A program made the translations under genes and the position numbers. The notes beneath the pieces were generated by a model that worked only from the letters and a program-made list of their open reading frames with translations, made no database searches and was not told the origin of the DNA. DNA of 64,000 nt from Marisa cornuarietis (taxonomy: Eukaryota > Mollusca > Gastropoda > Architaenioglossa > Ampullariidae): the NCBI GenBank assembly GCA_004794655.1, contig SMMW01000585.1, positions 7,067,501-7,131,500 on the forward strand, given 5' to 3'. Shown here piece by piece: positions 22,637 to 34,627 of the stretch (within the stretch, counting starts at the first letter, position 1; each line of letters begins with the position of its first letter).

Positions 22637-24100
22637 GCAATGAAAAATTTTATAAACGTTTTAAAAACGCTAACGTGATTGTAATAATGTGAAAGTTTGA
22701 TATGAAGCATTTTAGAAACACTTTAGAAGCATTTACCGAATAAACATTTACAACTGAAACATATGAGCAAACATTTTAAAATGGTAGGAAACATACAATT
22801 TAGTCAAGAATATTAAATAAATGTTGTGTAAACAGTTGCAGGAAAACGTCTTAAGATGTACCCAGATAGCATTGAAACATTTTATAAATGTTTTATAAAT
22901 GTTGTCACGAAATGTTTAAATAATGTTTGCAGAAAGAAAACGCTGATAACAATCTTGTTTTTGAAACCATGTAGAATGTATGACGTAGAATGCATGACGT
23001 AGTAAGGGATGGTTGAATGAGGAAACCACAGAGGATGGAAGCTATAGAACAGAATAAAGATGCTTACTATTAAGTAATATTCAAACTCTAATGTGTATTC
23101 TAATAAAATATATGTTTGTTTGGATTTGTAGATTTGAAAACTGTTGTAAAATCATTTGTCTCAACACACAGTTACACGCCATGAACTTTGTATTGACGCA
23201 ACGTTGGATTGTTTCCATTGCTAACGCTCCCAGAATATAATTTTCGTTTCAAAAACAAGATTGTTATCAGCGTTTTCTTAGTGAACCTTTGTAGAAATAC
23301 GGTAATACGTTGATGATAACAACTACAGTAAGAATATCAAGTGAGTACTTAAACAGATGGCGCCATTCTAAATTAAAAGTCACTTTATGTTGCCGCATCC
23401 GAATGCAAGATGCTACTTTTGTGTAGTAGTTATAAACCGCGCTTGTTCTCTTTTTATCGAGCAGGTGAGTTCAGATCTTATCCCGAAAATTCTCTCTATT
23501 GTTGGCTCAGAATAACTTGTCATAGATTTAAGTGAGGTTGAAAAAGCGTGAATGACGTCAATTTGTGTGGATCAAGTCAAAAGATGTGTGACGTGAGAGA
23601 ATGACGTCTGAAGGCTCATGTTGAGAGAGACAAAAAATCATTTTGAAGGAAAAAGGAATGAGAAAGGAAAAACTCTCAATAGTAGAGAACAGTAGATTTC
23701 GGATTGGGCTAAGATTGTCGTTAGGGAATTCGTTTTTATGTTATTTTGTGTCCTTTTCGTTTTTAGTAAAAGTAGGCATATCAGCATAGGTAAGTTGTTT
23801 TATTATTTTTGTGTGAAAGAACACGTATTTGTCTGGCCCGTGCATGTTATTGGAAGAGAGAGTGATAGTCACGCTTCCCGAGATTATGACACAACTATTA
23901 AAAGTTTTACAGGTAAATGTTTATAAAACATTTTAAAAAGGTAGAAAATAAGTTTAAAAATAGTTTGATTGTAAACATTACTAAAACATTTTTAGATGGG
24001 CACGAAAAACATTTCCGAAAACATTTTCTGCATTTTTACATTATGACAACCATGTTAATGTTTTTAAAACGTTTATAAAATGTTTCATTGCTATCAAGGT
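22637..24100. mobile_element. Terminal-inverted-repeat element, about 1.46 kb, non-autonomous
   Basis: The left end (22637-22700) and the reverse complement of the right end (24035-24100) match over about 60 bp, with the shared core TTTTATAAACGTTTTAAAAAC. An internal copy of the AAACATTTTATAAATGTTTT motif occurs at 22874-22900 and more degenerate ones near 23925-24000. No transposase ORF is present. It sits in the U2 upstream flank and is absent at the corresponding place upstream of U3 (about 34.1 kb), so it inserted after the U2/U3 duplication. Superfamily not identified. Confidence 0.55.
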
Positions 24101-24210
24101 TGAGCGCTCACGCACCCCCTCTACACACACGCGCGCGCATCATGTAATGCAACAGTATGTGAACGCAGTAATTAATTACCATGCTTTTGAGAGATCATGC
24201 ACGTAAACAC

Positions 24211-24232
24211 ACATATATATATATATATATAA
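24211..24232. repeat. AT microsatellite
   Basis: Short (TA)n tract after an ACACAC run, in the U2 upstream flank. Confidence 0.9.
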
Positions 24233-24273
24233 ACAATAGGGACTATTAATTTTATCTGTTTTAAGTCAACGTA

Positions 24274-24360
24274 TGTACACAGGAAAACGCCATTTAATAG
24301 CAGGAATATAGGATTTCCACATATTTAATGGATCAACCGCTTCATGGTGTTTTCGTATTT
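24274..24360 (+). promoter_or_regulatory. Conserved upstream element, unit U2 copy
   Basis: Close match to the U3 copy (GTACACAGGAAAACGCC, then CACATATTTAATGGATCAA and GTTTTCGTATTTTC). In U2 the roughly 1.1 kb that follow it in U3, including the TATA box and E1, are deleted. The element therefore lies only about 95 bp before E2. Confidence 0.4.
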
Positions 24361-24469
24361 TCTTTTTTTCTCATTCCGCCTCTCTTTAAATATTATTCAA
24401 TATTCAATATAAACTCCTTCCGTTTTTCCCGACTTTCCTTTTTGTCTTATCAAGATTTACGAGATCCTC

Positions 24470-24806
24470 ATGGCGGTCAATTGCTGGCTCATGATTCCGC
24501 TTCTTCTGTTCCTGGGAATCCCCGGCAACACGCTGAGTGCTATTGTGTTCTACAGGCAGGGACTTCGAGAGAGAATCAACGTCTGTCTCTTCACCCTGGC
24601 GCTGGCTGATCTCATCAACGTCATCGTCCAGTTCCTTATATATGTCGAGGACCGAGTGAGAAAACACTTTAATCCAGACTCTTGGTACATAGTCTATTTG
24701 GGTGGTGAGTGCTCTTAATACCATACAACTTTATTTATCCACAAGTGCAATTTCAGATAGTGTTCGTACTAGCAGTAATTCATACATATACATGTTGAAA
24801 TAATTC

Positions 24807-24841
<35 letters not shown>

Positions 24842-26998
24842 TCAAATTCCCAGCAACAGAAACACAGTTGGTGACCTTAGGTCACCTCAGACTAGTACAA
24901 GATACCGGCCAGTAGAGTTGATCAGGTAAATGGAAGGTGGAGCGGATGAAGCGGTGACGTTTGGTTTTGCATACAGGCATCGTGTACCTACAGCCAGACC
25001 ACAAGAGTGAAAACTCACATGCCAATACATGATCAGAAAAAGAGAGGATACGGGATGCGTTCCTAAGAATTTGCTGAGTCCCTTTGGCTGATTCTGATGA
25101 TCTTAGACATTAACAAGGGAGACCAGACTATTCCTGTTCCCTAAGGAAAGATTGTGGAATCAGAAGATGAAAGAAAAAGTGATGAGTCTTTCAATGAAGG
25201 ACTGATAGAACCGAGTGAGGGTGACAGAGCTGACAGAAAAAGATTTGAATTTCCGTCGGAGGTACAGGCGTTGTTGAGTCTTACGGGGGAGCATGTCAGT
25301 GTTAATGTCCTTTTATTCTTGTTATGATGGTACCATGATGATTCTTTGTTAACCGTTTTGTTGGTGTCTTATTTAGCAGTCAACCCCCTATGACGTGAAT
25401 TTACTCCTCTGTGAGTCAAGAAATGTGCAGTAGTCGAAAATATACAACCAAAGTACTTCGATAGATGGATACTTTTAACTTTCTTAATATGATTTACCAC
25501 AAAGCATAATCTTTTCCAGTTAACGAGATACAAATAAAGGGTATGTGCATTGTTACTGATTTAGGAGTAAGCAGCGTCGAGTGGGTATCGCAGTTCCTGT
25601 CGGCTGTGATCGCCTGTGAGCGATGTTTCTGTGTCGTCAGTCCCCTCCATGCCAAGCGGCTGCTCAAGACGTCCACCATGACCGCTGTTGTCGTCGTCTG
25701 CTGTGTCGTGCTGATGGCAGGAATGTGTGTCATCGTGATTCCCAAGCACACCGTCGGTTTTATGTACGATCCAGCGTCCAACATCACAAAGTCCTTCGTG
25801 ACAGTGACAAAGTGAGAAATTTTGACACGTTAATAATGATAATAGTTTAAAAGCGATCCCCCCCCCCTGTGGCTAAGAGCCCAATGCGCTGGATACGAAA
25901 TTTCACATCAATGACCGACATCAAGAATACTCATACCAAAAACATAAGCACTAAAAACCAGAAAACAGCACGACAAAAAGCGCATGGATAGAGTATTTAA
26001 GATGTGGGCTGAACAGTACTCTTAATTGCTTAATTAAGAATTCTTTTTAATGAGATCGCTTTTGAGGAAGGATTTGAACTCTTCAAAATCAACAGTTTGA
26101 ATAGAATTGTAGATGCTTCTTAAGTCAGATTTTCACACTTTCAACTCTCATAACGAGACGTGTCTGGGCCTTAACCGTTTGGAAGAAAGGGTTTACATAA
26201 CGTCATAAACTGACTCTTTTCTGTTACTACAACAGACTTAATTATCGCTTATGCCTTATAAACAGAGAGTAATGTGTCTATACAACGAACGCATTGAAGT
26301 TACTTAACATAAATATAGACCTTGTGGAAGGCCTAGTCTGAAAATAGTAAAGAAATTATGGCTTTAAAAACGAAACCGTTTTTCCTCTATTCAATCACGA
26401 ATGCAGTAAAAGCAACTCGATGACATTTCTTTCCTTTTCGTTTTTCAGGTATTATATGAACAATAAGAAAATCATTGACATTTTTGACATAATTATCTAC
26501 TCCACGGCACTACCAATCACGTTCTTTACTACAATATTGATCTGTACTGTTATTACCGTCACGAGACTACACGCAGCTGTCAAACAGAGAACGTCGATGA
26601 CAAACACGATGAATGGAAAAGAAAAGTCTGTACATCTTGGTACTAGCATGTCGAGTAAGGAGGAAGCAATAACCCGTATGTTAATTGGGAATTCTGTTTT
26701 GTTTCTCGTGTGTATGATACCAAATGTTGGTGTTCAGATCTTCTCTATCCTGCTACGAGAGCTAAATTCCTCTAGCATGTACTTCACTCTGAATTTTTTC
26801 CTGTGGTCTTTTGTTTTCATGTGTCGTGGAGTCCGCTCCTCAATACATTTTTGTGTTTATTACATCATGGGCTCAAGGTTTAGAGAGTCTGTACACAGTT
26901 TCTGTCCGTGCATCAGGAGAACGTCCAGTGACAAGTCTTGGATGAATGGCGTTACAAGAGAATCAAACCTAGTGTCCACACACAGGGCCTTTGAGTAA
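24470..26998 (+). CDS. GPCR unit U2: chemosensory-type class A receptor, E1 deleted, open from E2
   Basis: E2 spans 24455-24704 (donor GTGAGT), E3 25565-25811 (GTGAGA) and E4 26449-26998. With the in-frame ATG at 24470 as start, the spliced frame is 343 codons plus stop with no interruption. TM1 has GIPGNTL (N1.50) and TM2 LALADL (D2.50). TM3 ends in ACERCFCVVSPL, where E-R-C replaces D-R-Y. TM5 has the ALPIT proline, TM6 CMIPNVG, and TM7 runs into VYYIMGSRFRES in place of NPxxY. The C-tail is full length (CPCIRRTSSDKS...). Unlike U3 and U4 it has no E1: the sequence jumps from homology at U3 position about 34742 to about 35850. Either translation starts inside E2, giving almost no ectodomain, or the gene is a pseudogene with a clean body. 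Intron 2 carries a LINE fragment shared with U3. The role, presumably plasma-membrane chemosensing, is inferred from the family. Confidence 0.75.
24809..24841. repeat. CT/CA microsatellite
   Basis: CT then CA tract in intron 2 of U2; the orthologous tract in U3 is at 36308-36342. Confidence 0.9.
24850..25330 (-). mobile_element. LINE reverse-transcriptase C-terminal fragment in intron of U2
   Basis: Minus-strand sequence homologous to 36370-36850, where the frame is better preserved. It is the C-terminal end of a non-LTR element ORF, antisense to the GPCR. Present at the same intronic position in U2 and U3, it predates their duplication. Confidence 0.6.
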
Positions 26999-28230
26999 TT
27001 ATAATACCCGGTTCGTTAAAGTGAGAAACCTTAATCCGTAGTCTTTAGCGGTATTATCCACACAAACTAATGCTGCAACCCCACATTCGAGAAAGCAATG
27101 ACAATAAATTTGAAAGTGATGTTTGAAATATGAATAAGATTATGTGAAAGACATCTTTGTCAAAATGCACTTCGTAACAACAGCATCTTAGCTGTGGACG
27201 GATAATACGAAATTTTACATATATATATATATATATATATTGCCTATTTATTATCTTCGTAGCTAAGGCTAATTCTGCATTGGAGTTCTAGTGAATGGTG
27301 TAAGGTCGCATGAAGAGTACACAGATCTGTGAAATTAGATGTATCGTAGTCATAGACGAGTCGACGAGGGTGGAAGAATCCAATAAAGACGAATGAATCT
27401 ACTGACCTTCGGGGATAGATGATCGATGAATGTAAGAGAATCATTTACTTTAAAAATCGAGAAGTTTGAGAGAATCTATTAGCATGGACAGCAGGTGATT
27501 TATTAAGATTAATAAATCGATAAGGATGGAATGACCGATGAAGAAGGACTGATTATCAATAAAGATGGCTAGTAGATGAAATCGTTAGACATGTATCTCA
27601 TTTGGCAACAGTTAAAGTAAAGATCGTTGTAGTGTTCCAGCTTAACACGCATCTCTGACGTACCAAAGGTACAACGGTTGCTACGGCAACGTCACTTCTC
27701 AATAGCACAGAATTGCTGACCAAATTTTGGTCTTAAATAGCTGACCGTACGTCCTTTCCACCCGATATTGAGGCCCTTGGATAGCATTTAGTAAGTGCCC
27801 CGTTGTTCCGAAGCCAATGTGATTCTTTAATAAAGCATATTTTCAGTTATATGGAGTCAGATGTTTTCGTTGATATTAATTTTCTGTGAATTTCCTGCCC
27901 CAGCACACACCCTTTTACTCTCCCATCCCATTTGTAGCAACATAAAACGGGTAAACGTTTACCAAACAAATTTAAACTCAGGAACATAACATGGTGGACA
28001 TATCAACAAGCGTCACGCCGTAACTTGAAAATTAAATTTATTATCACTGATATTAAGCAGCAGCAGCTACTTGTAAAACTGAAGACACCTAATAGTTAAA
28101 TTCTGAAACAAAAAACAAAACCAAAAAATCCGCAATTGCGCATACACAGCTTAGTCACAAGAAAAGGCAGGAAACATACATTTAACGTGACAAAGATTCA
28201 GACAGTAAAAGGTATTTTCAAAACCTGTAA
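26999..28230. other. 3' flank of U2
   Basis: Nearly identical to 38402-39490 after U3. Contains an AT tract (27218-27240), then a degenerate series of GATGAAT/ATCGATAA words at 27300-27600. No gene. Confidence 0.6.
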
Positions 28231-28241
28231 CAAGTTACAAT

Positions 28242-28242
<1 letters not shown>

Positions 28243-28291
<49 letters not shown>

Positions 28292-28343
28292 GAGTATGAA
28301 ATGCAATGTGTGTGTGTATGTGATTTAGAGAGTATGAAATGCA

Positions 28344-28395
<52 letters not shown>

Positions 28396-28583
28396 TTTAG
28401 AGAGTATGAAATGCAGTGTATGTGTATCTATGTATGTGTGTATATGTGTGTGGGTGTGTGTTTTAGAGAGTATAAAGTGAAGTGCATCTGTATTTATGTG
28501 TGTTTTTAGGAGTAAGAAGTGCGTCTGTTTGTGTGTGCGTGTGTGTGCATGGGTTCGTGTTATTTAGATAGTATGAAGTGCAG

Positions 28584-28660
<77 letters not shown>
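28243..28660. repeat. GT minisatellite with gene-like spacer (U2 copy)
   Basis: GT runs of variable length alternate with a conserved spacer close to TTTAGAGAGTATGAARTGCA (examples at 28324-28346, 28395-28416, 28462-28483 and 28562-28583). The repeat unit is therefore a compound of about 25 bp unique sequence plus (GT)n. ORFs through it are artefacts. Confidence 0.85.
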
Positions 28661-28661
<1 letters not shown>

Positions 28662-30412
28662 GTGCAATGTATTCGTGAATTGAGTAAGCGAATGAAAACA
28701 AGTAAGTGAGCATACCATTTAGAGGTATTCAAAAATTGATGAACACAATTACAGTATTCACAGTATGACGAGGCTTTTGTAACCGTTTTTAGCAAACATT
28801 GAATAAACGACAATACTTTTCTGTCAGGGCATGATAAAAATAAATATACTTGCCTATTAGACACAAGTGATTTGAAGACAATGTACAGCACATGTAATAT
28901 GCAGTGTTTGCTAGCAGCATGCAATCCTGAACACGGAATATAATCTTGTAATAAGGTAAATTATACAGCAAAGGTAATGAGTGTTTCAAACGATCTGACA
29001 GGGATGGTTGGGGGTCTCGAGAAAAAGACAGAGAAAGGAAAGAAGAAAAAAGAGTGTACAAGAGTCACGTCACTCGCATGCATTGCTTGATCAGTCAGGC
29101 ATTTATCGACACAATGTTTCGAGAGAACAAGTCCTTACAATGGTCATCAAGTGAGGTTGCCAGCAGTAAGACTCCAGAAACTTCCAAGTCATTTTGCTCG
29201 ATTTTCACAGATTGTCGTTTATTATCTTCCATCGATTTTGCGTACTTATAATGGCTTTATGTAGTTTGTAAAAAACAATGAATTAATATCTTTTTCCCCT
29301 CACGTCTTCATGATAAATGAGAAAGGAAGAGAAGGTTATCAGCATAAATATCAGCAAGAACAAGGCACACATTATGATAGCGGTATCAAGATGTGAATGA
29401 AATTATTCTATTTCATCTTGCGTCTTTATTTTTCTATGTTTAAGAACCATCCTCAGTCTGGCATTTTATATAAAAAAAACTTTAAGCACGCACACACACT
29501 GAAGTTTATTTCTATTGTTTATGTAACTTACTTTACATGTAATATTAAAAATATTACTGTCTGTATGATGATGAGGAGACCCAAACACTTACACTGTTTC
29601 TTGCACTACGAAAAAGAAGTAACATTTAAAAGGACAAAGTTAAAAATCTGCCAGGAGTCATCCGTTTTTATGAAATCCAGTTTATCAGTTGAAATAGCTG
29701 GCTTGTATTTTGTCCTAGACGAACCACGAAGGTTATAATGAAGTGGGGGGGGGGAGCTTGGCGCTATGACAATGTCTCTTAAACATCTAGCAACAGACAA
29801 TTAAGTTGTTCGGTCACTTAGCCATGATGACAGTTGACCAGCCAAAATTCAGAATTTAAACTCGAAGATTCTCTAGCCCATGAGCAAGATGACCCTTCCT
29901 ACTCACGGAGATCATTGCAAAATATGACCTTACTGTGGCCAGACCATCAGTGCCCGTCTCCAAATCAAATGCCAACGACACCACAGGGTAGCAGGGGAAG
30001 ACAAAAAAGATAGCTAATAATCTTACATTGAACATCAGAAAGAAAACGTTACTAGAGACGTGCGTTGTTGTAATGAGCTGTTACGGTTACTCTGCTTTAC
30101 AATGACGAGCTGCAAAAACTCTTTCACAAAGATTAACAGTTCAGAGAAAGTCAGCAAAACAAAAATGCAGACAGGAATTTTTCCTCAATATTGCAACCTC
30201 AAAATTTAATGTTAATACAGACCAGCAGTGTGTGTAAAATAACTTTCTGAGTGAAGCATGTTGCCTCATAGAACACGCGAGTGAAGTTTGTGTTCCGAGA
30301 GCGTGAAGAGATATCACAGTAATTTATTGTTATGCCTATAAGAGAGAATGTGTGTGTGTGTGTGTGTGCCCACACACGCGCACGGCTCTTTGTAAGGCAA
30401 CACACCCACACA

Positions 30413-30445
<33 letters not shown>

Positions 30446-30448
30446 CAC
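28661..30448. other. Duplicated flank between U2 and U2b
   Basis: Matches 40090-41800 closely (for example AGTTGACCAGCCAAAATTCAG at about 29834 and 41191). Contains mixed GT/CA tracts at 30350-30444. Short ORFs differ between copies and are not supported. Confidence 0.55.
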
Positions 30449-30450
30449 AC

Positions 30451-30722
30451 TAAATAACAGGCTTGAGGGGACCAGCTCTCCGCATTTTCGTTTTCTTCTC
30501 GGATTTGTTGTGCTTGTAGTGGATATTGTACTGACCTGCAATTTTATTCTGATGTTATCGGCATTGTGTTTGACTGTTTACTTGCCTGTGGATTTTTATA
30601 TAAACTCTCTCATCGCCGTTAATCCTCTGGCAAACGCCATCACGGTTTTATTCATACTTACAAGTCGTCCCTGGGATAGACTTTACATCAGTGCCAAACA
30701 TTGGGTTTCAACGTTGTACTGA
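30451..30722 (+). pseudogene. 3' coding fragment (TM6-TM7) of a different class A GPCR, in an insertion
   Basis: Plus-strand frame open from about 30453 to a TGA at 30722. It encodes a hydrophobic segment (RFLLGFVVLVVDIVLTCNFI) and then SLIAVNPLANAITVLFILTS, where NPLAN resembles the TM7 NPxxY region, followed by an amphipathic RPWDRLYIS helix-8-like end and a stop. It does not match the array family, whose TM7 ends VYYIMGS. The segment 30448-30994 is an insertion relative to the homologous flank upstream of U4, where the sequence runs directly from the CA repeat to ACAAAATACAAAAACACAG at about 41803. It is probably a relic of another receptor gene moved here; upstream exons are absent. Confidence 0.4.
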
Positions 30723-31159
30723 TTTCTGCTTTGTGATCGTCTGGATATTCTCCTGACGATTTGATCAACGTGTTTGAGTATTGCTCTATTCTGCTCCAGT
30801 CTTATGACTGTAGATCTTTCTCATTGACATCTTGATCTATGAATGTCATGCGGCAGAAGAACGAGCTGGCATTCCCATTAATCAACTTCACAAAGAGAGA
30901 GCCACAGGAATTTTGTCTGTCTTGTTTTTTATGTTTGTAATGTGCGGAGAGCCTGGCTTTGGCTGGGATATCGCTATGAAAGCTCACATCATATAAATAC
31001 ACAAAATACAAAATCCCAGACAGAGCATTCTTATTGTTTGTCCTGAATACATCCCATATATTCATTAAAATCTGTTATAATTTTATCTTTTTTATCTCTT
31101 TCTATATATATATATATAGGTACACGCACACTTATACCATAACAAATGTTGTAAGTGTC

Positions 31160-31328
31160 GCCATGGTGTTCTACAGGCAGGGTTTTCGAGAGAGAATCAG
31201 CGTCTGTCTTTTCACCCTGGCACTGGCTGACCTCGTCAACATCATTTAAATGTTTCTTATGAATGTCGAGCACCGAGTGAGAAAACACGTTAATCCAGAC
31301 TCCTGGTTCACAATAATTCATTTATGGG
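31160..31328 (+). pseudogene. GPCR unit U2b: E2 3'-half remnant
   Basis: Starts abruptly at GCCATGGTGTTCTAC (inside TM1) and runs to a donor GTAAGT at 31329. It is closest to E2 of U4 (shared MNVE, HVNPDSWFTII and 200 bp of following intron, 31329-31530). A TAA stands in place of the Y/V codon after VNII. The upstream flank joins directly at ATGTTGTAAGTGTC, whereas U4 at that point continues for about 1.7 kb with the conserved element and E1. A deletion therefore removed E1 and half of E2. The intron is then cut by the LTR-like element at 31537; no E3 or E4 follows. Confidence 0.8.
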
Positions 31329-31536
31329 GTAAGTGATGGCGGTGTTTCTCTTACGTTTCACCTATTTTGTTGATGAGTTTTAGAAATGATGGCCAGCCCA
31401 TTTAGACAGGATAGAAATCACTTCTTGCTTTAGACTCTTGCGATGTGCAGTCTTTGAGAAAGCACAAGCCTTGTAGTTTGATGGTCGAATACCTTTCTAT
31501 CATTTTTGCATTTTAATATCATTCAAGACCAAGGAG

Positions 31537-32330
31537 ATGACAGAGCAACCGGTCAGCAGTCGAGAAGACTTCAGCTCACTCCAACGCCGAACTCACATTT
31601 ACCTCGAGGTCGAGTCTTAAGCCAAGAGAGCAAGACTCGGGAGGAAGGACGCTTGGGTTAAAGAACCTTGAGGCAAGTAGGCGAGTCGGTGACGACGGAC
31701 TGTCAGGACTGCCTGCTGTCGCCGTGGAAATCAAAGGGCTACGTGACCAGGACTTGCACTACCTATGAGAGGTAGACGTCCGACGCCAAGGCCGTCAGAG
31801 AACGTCTGCTGGGTTCACTCGCACTTCAAAGGATCGGAGAACTTCGTATCGAGGCAGTGTTCGTTCGGTGGCTGTATGTGGCTAAGAAACCACTTGTATG
31901 TCCCTGGACCAGGGAAGTCTCGAATCTGTGTCCCCGGAAGAGCAATTGAGGGTAAGTCATCGGTGTGCGTGATTGTTGGCCTGAGTATTGGTCTCCACCT
32001 AACCACCAGCGTGGACTCACAAATACCTGAACAGCTGTAACAACAAAGATAAGTTGATGCACGTGCATCAGCGAGAGTGAATGGTAGTTTTTAGAGAGGT
32101 AATAGTGGAAGTTTGTTTAGCACGGATAGGACTGAGAAACCCTCTAGACGAGTCCTTTGATTATATTATTTGCATGTTTCTTTTATGGTAAATAAATCTT
32201 TTATCATTGTACGTTAAATCACATGTCGTTGAGTCTTGTGTTCTGGGAACAGCAGGGGTGAGGGCTCGTGAGCCGTATAGTGAAAACTGAGTGATCGACG
32301 CGTGATTATAGTACATTTGGTTCCCCTGAA
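31537..32330 (+). mobile_element. LTR-like repeat, plus orientation (pair of 8100-9110)
   Basis: Aligns in inverted orientation with 8100-8920 over most of its length, including GTCAGCAGTCGAGAAGACTT, TTGGGTTAAAGAACCTTGA and an AATAAATC signal at 32189. It interrupts U4-like intron sequence at 31530. Beyond the polyadenylation signal the sequence GTTGAGTCTTGTGTTCTGG leads to a CCCCTGA-type end near 32330. A solo LTR is the simplest reading. The short ORFs inside (31765-32068) differ from those of the other copy. Confidence 0.5.
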
Positions 32331-32571
32331 AGATTATGCTGAGGTGAGTAATAGAACTTAAACCCTAACTATCGTTCATGTTCCCGGTTCCTCAGGGCCT
32401 GTGTTTAAAGTTTTGCATAAATTCAAGAATACTGCAACAGTGTATATCATGGCCATATGAACATTTTTTCTTTATTTATATTTGTTGCCACAAGAATCAG
32501 TATCATGACTGTTTATCAAATTTACTTTCAAATGATTCAGCTCATGTTTGTGCAAGCAACACACACACACA

Positions 32572-32616
<45 letters not shown>

Positions 32617-34191
32617 GAAGCCCCTGACAGAAAGTTTGTCTTTATAATCAGTTCGTGTTCAATATGGAAAAATGTCTGACATTTTATACCACCATAATGT
32701 AAAAATCTGCAAGCTGCCACATGGTCAACATTGTGTGTCCAGTTAAGAAGGCCTTTTCAAAACACATCTTGACATACGGGCATTAGCATGGACACAAACA
32801 CACTACACATTACATAGAGTGATATTTAAAAATGCGTCGAAAACAATTACGTGTATTTTATTTCAAGAATTGCAGTTTCTTGGAACATTGTCCAGATTAA
32901 CAAGATTCATAGGGGGTCACTAGCTTCAACTTGCCATTCCATGTATTCGAAGTGCAAACTGTAGCAGTTGTAACTGACCTTGATTAGACTTTTTGTCACA
33001 GTAATCGCAGAATACTACAATAACGTTTGACTAGAGCTTTAATCAACTACTTTTACGTTCTGGGAACTTTATACAGAGCTTTCGTGTGATTTTTTTTTTC
33101 ATGTTTCAATAATATCGAAAATTAAATAGGTATTCTAAGAAAAGGAGGTTGAGTATGGGTGGGTGGGTGCATGCAAGCCTGCGTGCGCGCGTGCGTGCGT
33201 GTGTGCGCGTGTGTGTGTTCTGAGGCATCGGTAAACAGTCACAGAATAATCCGCGTTCCCTCGTAGTAAAAGCAGGTAAATAAATATATCCCCCGGGGCA
33301 CAAAAACCATGAAGGTTGTACAATAAACACTGTTTCACAAGTTCAAAACAATCATGCATCGCCACAGGCATAAGAAAATGATCATTAATTTGCTGGTGAA
33401 GCTCCGTCGAGAGTAGTACGCGCCACAAGGGTCATAGTAAACTCGTGCCCTCCTGGGTCAGCCTGTAAAATGATCACATGTTACATGAAATGCCTCTCGG
33501 TGGTAATCTTAAGAATTACAGGGGTTATTTTTTCATCTCTAACATTTTCAATGGAAGAAATACAATATCTTCAGAAACAAAACGTTTACTCTCTAAGGAG
33601 ACCGATCAACTTTTACAGACCGACCTTGTTAATCTTCCTTCAAGATCGTTTTAAATTTACTTAAAAAAAATATTTTGACAATAAATGTATTGAGAAAAAT
33701 GAGTTAAGTTCTGCTTTCGTATTGTCACGTCCTCGCGCAAAAATGAAAAACAAAGTGAAGATTAAATTTAGCGATTAGCAGGACCAACGAAGAAGTGTTA
33801 GAGGTCGTAGAATGTGATATAACATTGTCTCTTATTATCACTATGTTTACAAACCAGAAACATCTAGGAACTGCCAGGACTATTCATTACAGCGCCGCCA
33901 GCCACCGCAAAGTACATCTCAACACTTGTTACAAACTCTAACTTGTAACAACAGCTACATGTGTGTCACAATTTTGAGCTCCAAAGACTCTCGCGAAGAA
34001 ACATTTAATTTCTCTATAATTTGTAATTTAAACACAGAATCTGTGATAAAGCACCAGTTTATACTAAAATGACACTTACTCAAACGGACCCCTAAGAAGA
34101 AGACAGGGGTGAGCTTTATGTCACAAAGCACAAACATTGGGTGAAGTCTTTATTCTGATGAGAAGGCCCTTGAGCGCTCACGCACCCTCCC

Positions 34192-34253
<62 letters not shown>

Positions 34254-34620
34254 AGCATCATATAACGCAACACAGTATATGAGCACTTTAATTTATTATC
34301 ATGCTTTTGAGAGATCATTCTCGTAAACACACACGCACGCATGCATCCATACTAAAATCATTTGCACACAAAAAATCTTTTTAATTTTGTTCCTATCTAC
34401 TCTCCCCCATTTTACCTATGAACGTCTGGTGCAATTATATGCTTTTTACCACTAAAATTTACAATAACCGTGTGTTGAAAAAGATGCAAATTTGTGCAGG
34501 CATGCTTCTAAAACGTAAAATTATTTTTGTTTAAATTACATTTAAGACCACATTTTGAGCTTTTCTCCTTGTGTACCTACCTATATAAACACTACGGAAC
34601 ACAAATTTTATTTGCATTCA
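32331..34620. other. Upstream flank of U3
   Basis: Contains a CA microsatellite (32560-32613), the block shared with 21120-21420 (32800-33060), a GT/GC-rich tract (33170-33218), a second CA tract (34195-34252) and TTGAGCGCTCACGCACCC (34169) shared with U2 (24102). No gene recognised; ORFs at 33.1-33.66 kb lack support. Confidence 0.5.
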
Positions 34621-34627
34621 GTCAACG

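Noticed and set aside
25494..25787. Minus-strand ORFs of 60-100 codons opposite E2 and E3 of every GPCR unit (also at 37030, 44141, 52585, 24404, 35866, 43583)
   Set aside because: They are shadows of the highly conserved GPCR exons; their conservation is explained by the sense strand, and they have no start or splice context of their own.
28136..28924. Val-Cys or Thr-His repeat ORFs in GT tracts (also 39509-39977, 41562-41849, 4570-4779, 5690-5881)
   Set aside because: Translations of microsatellite DNA only.
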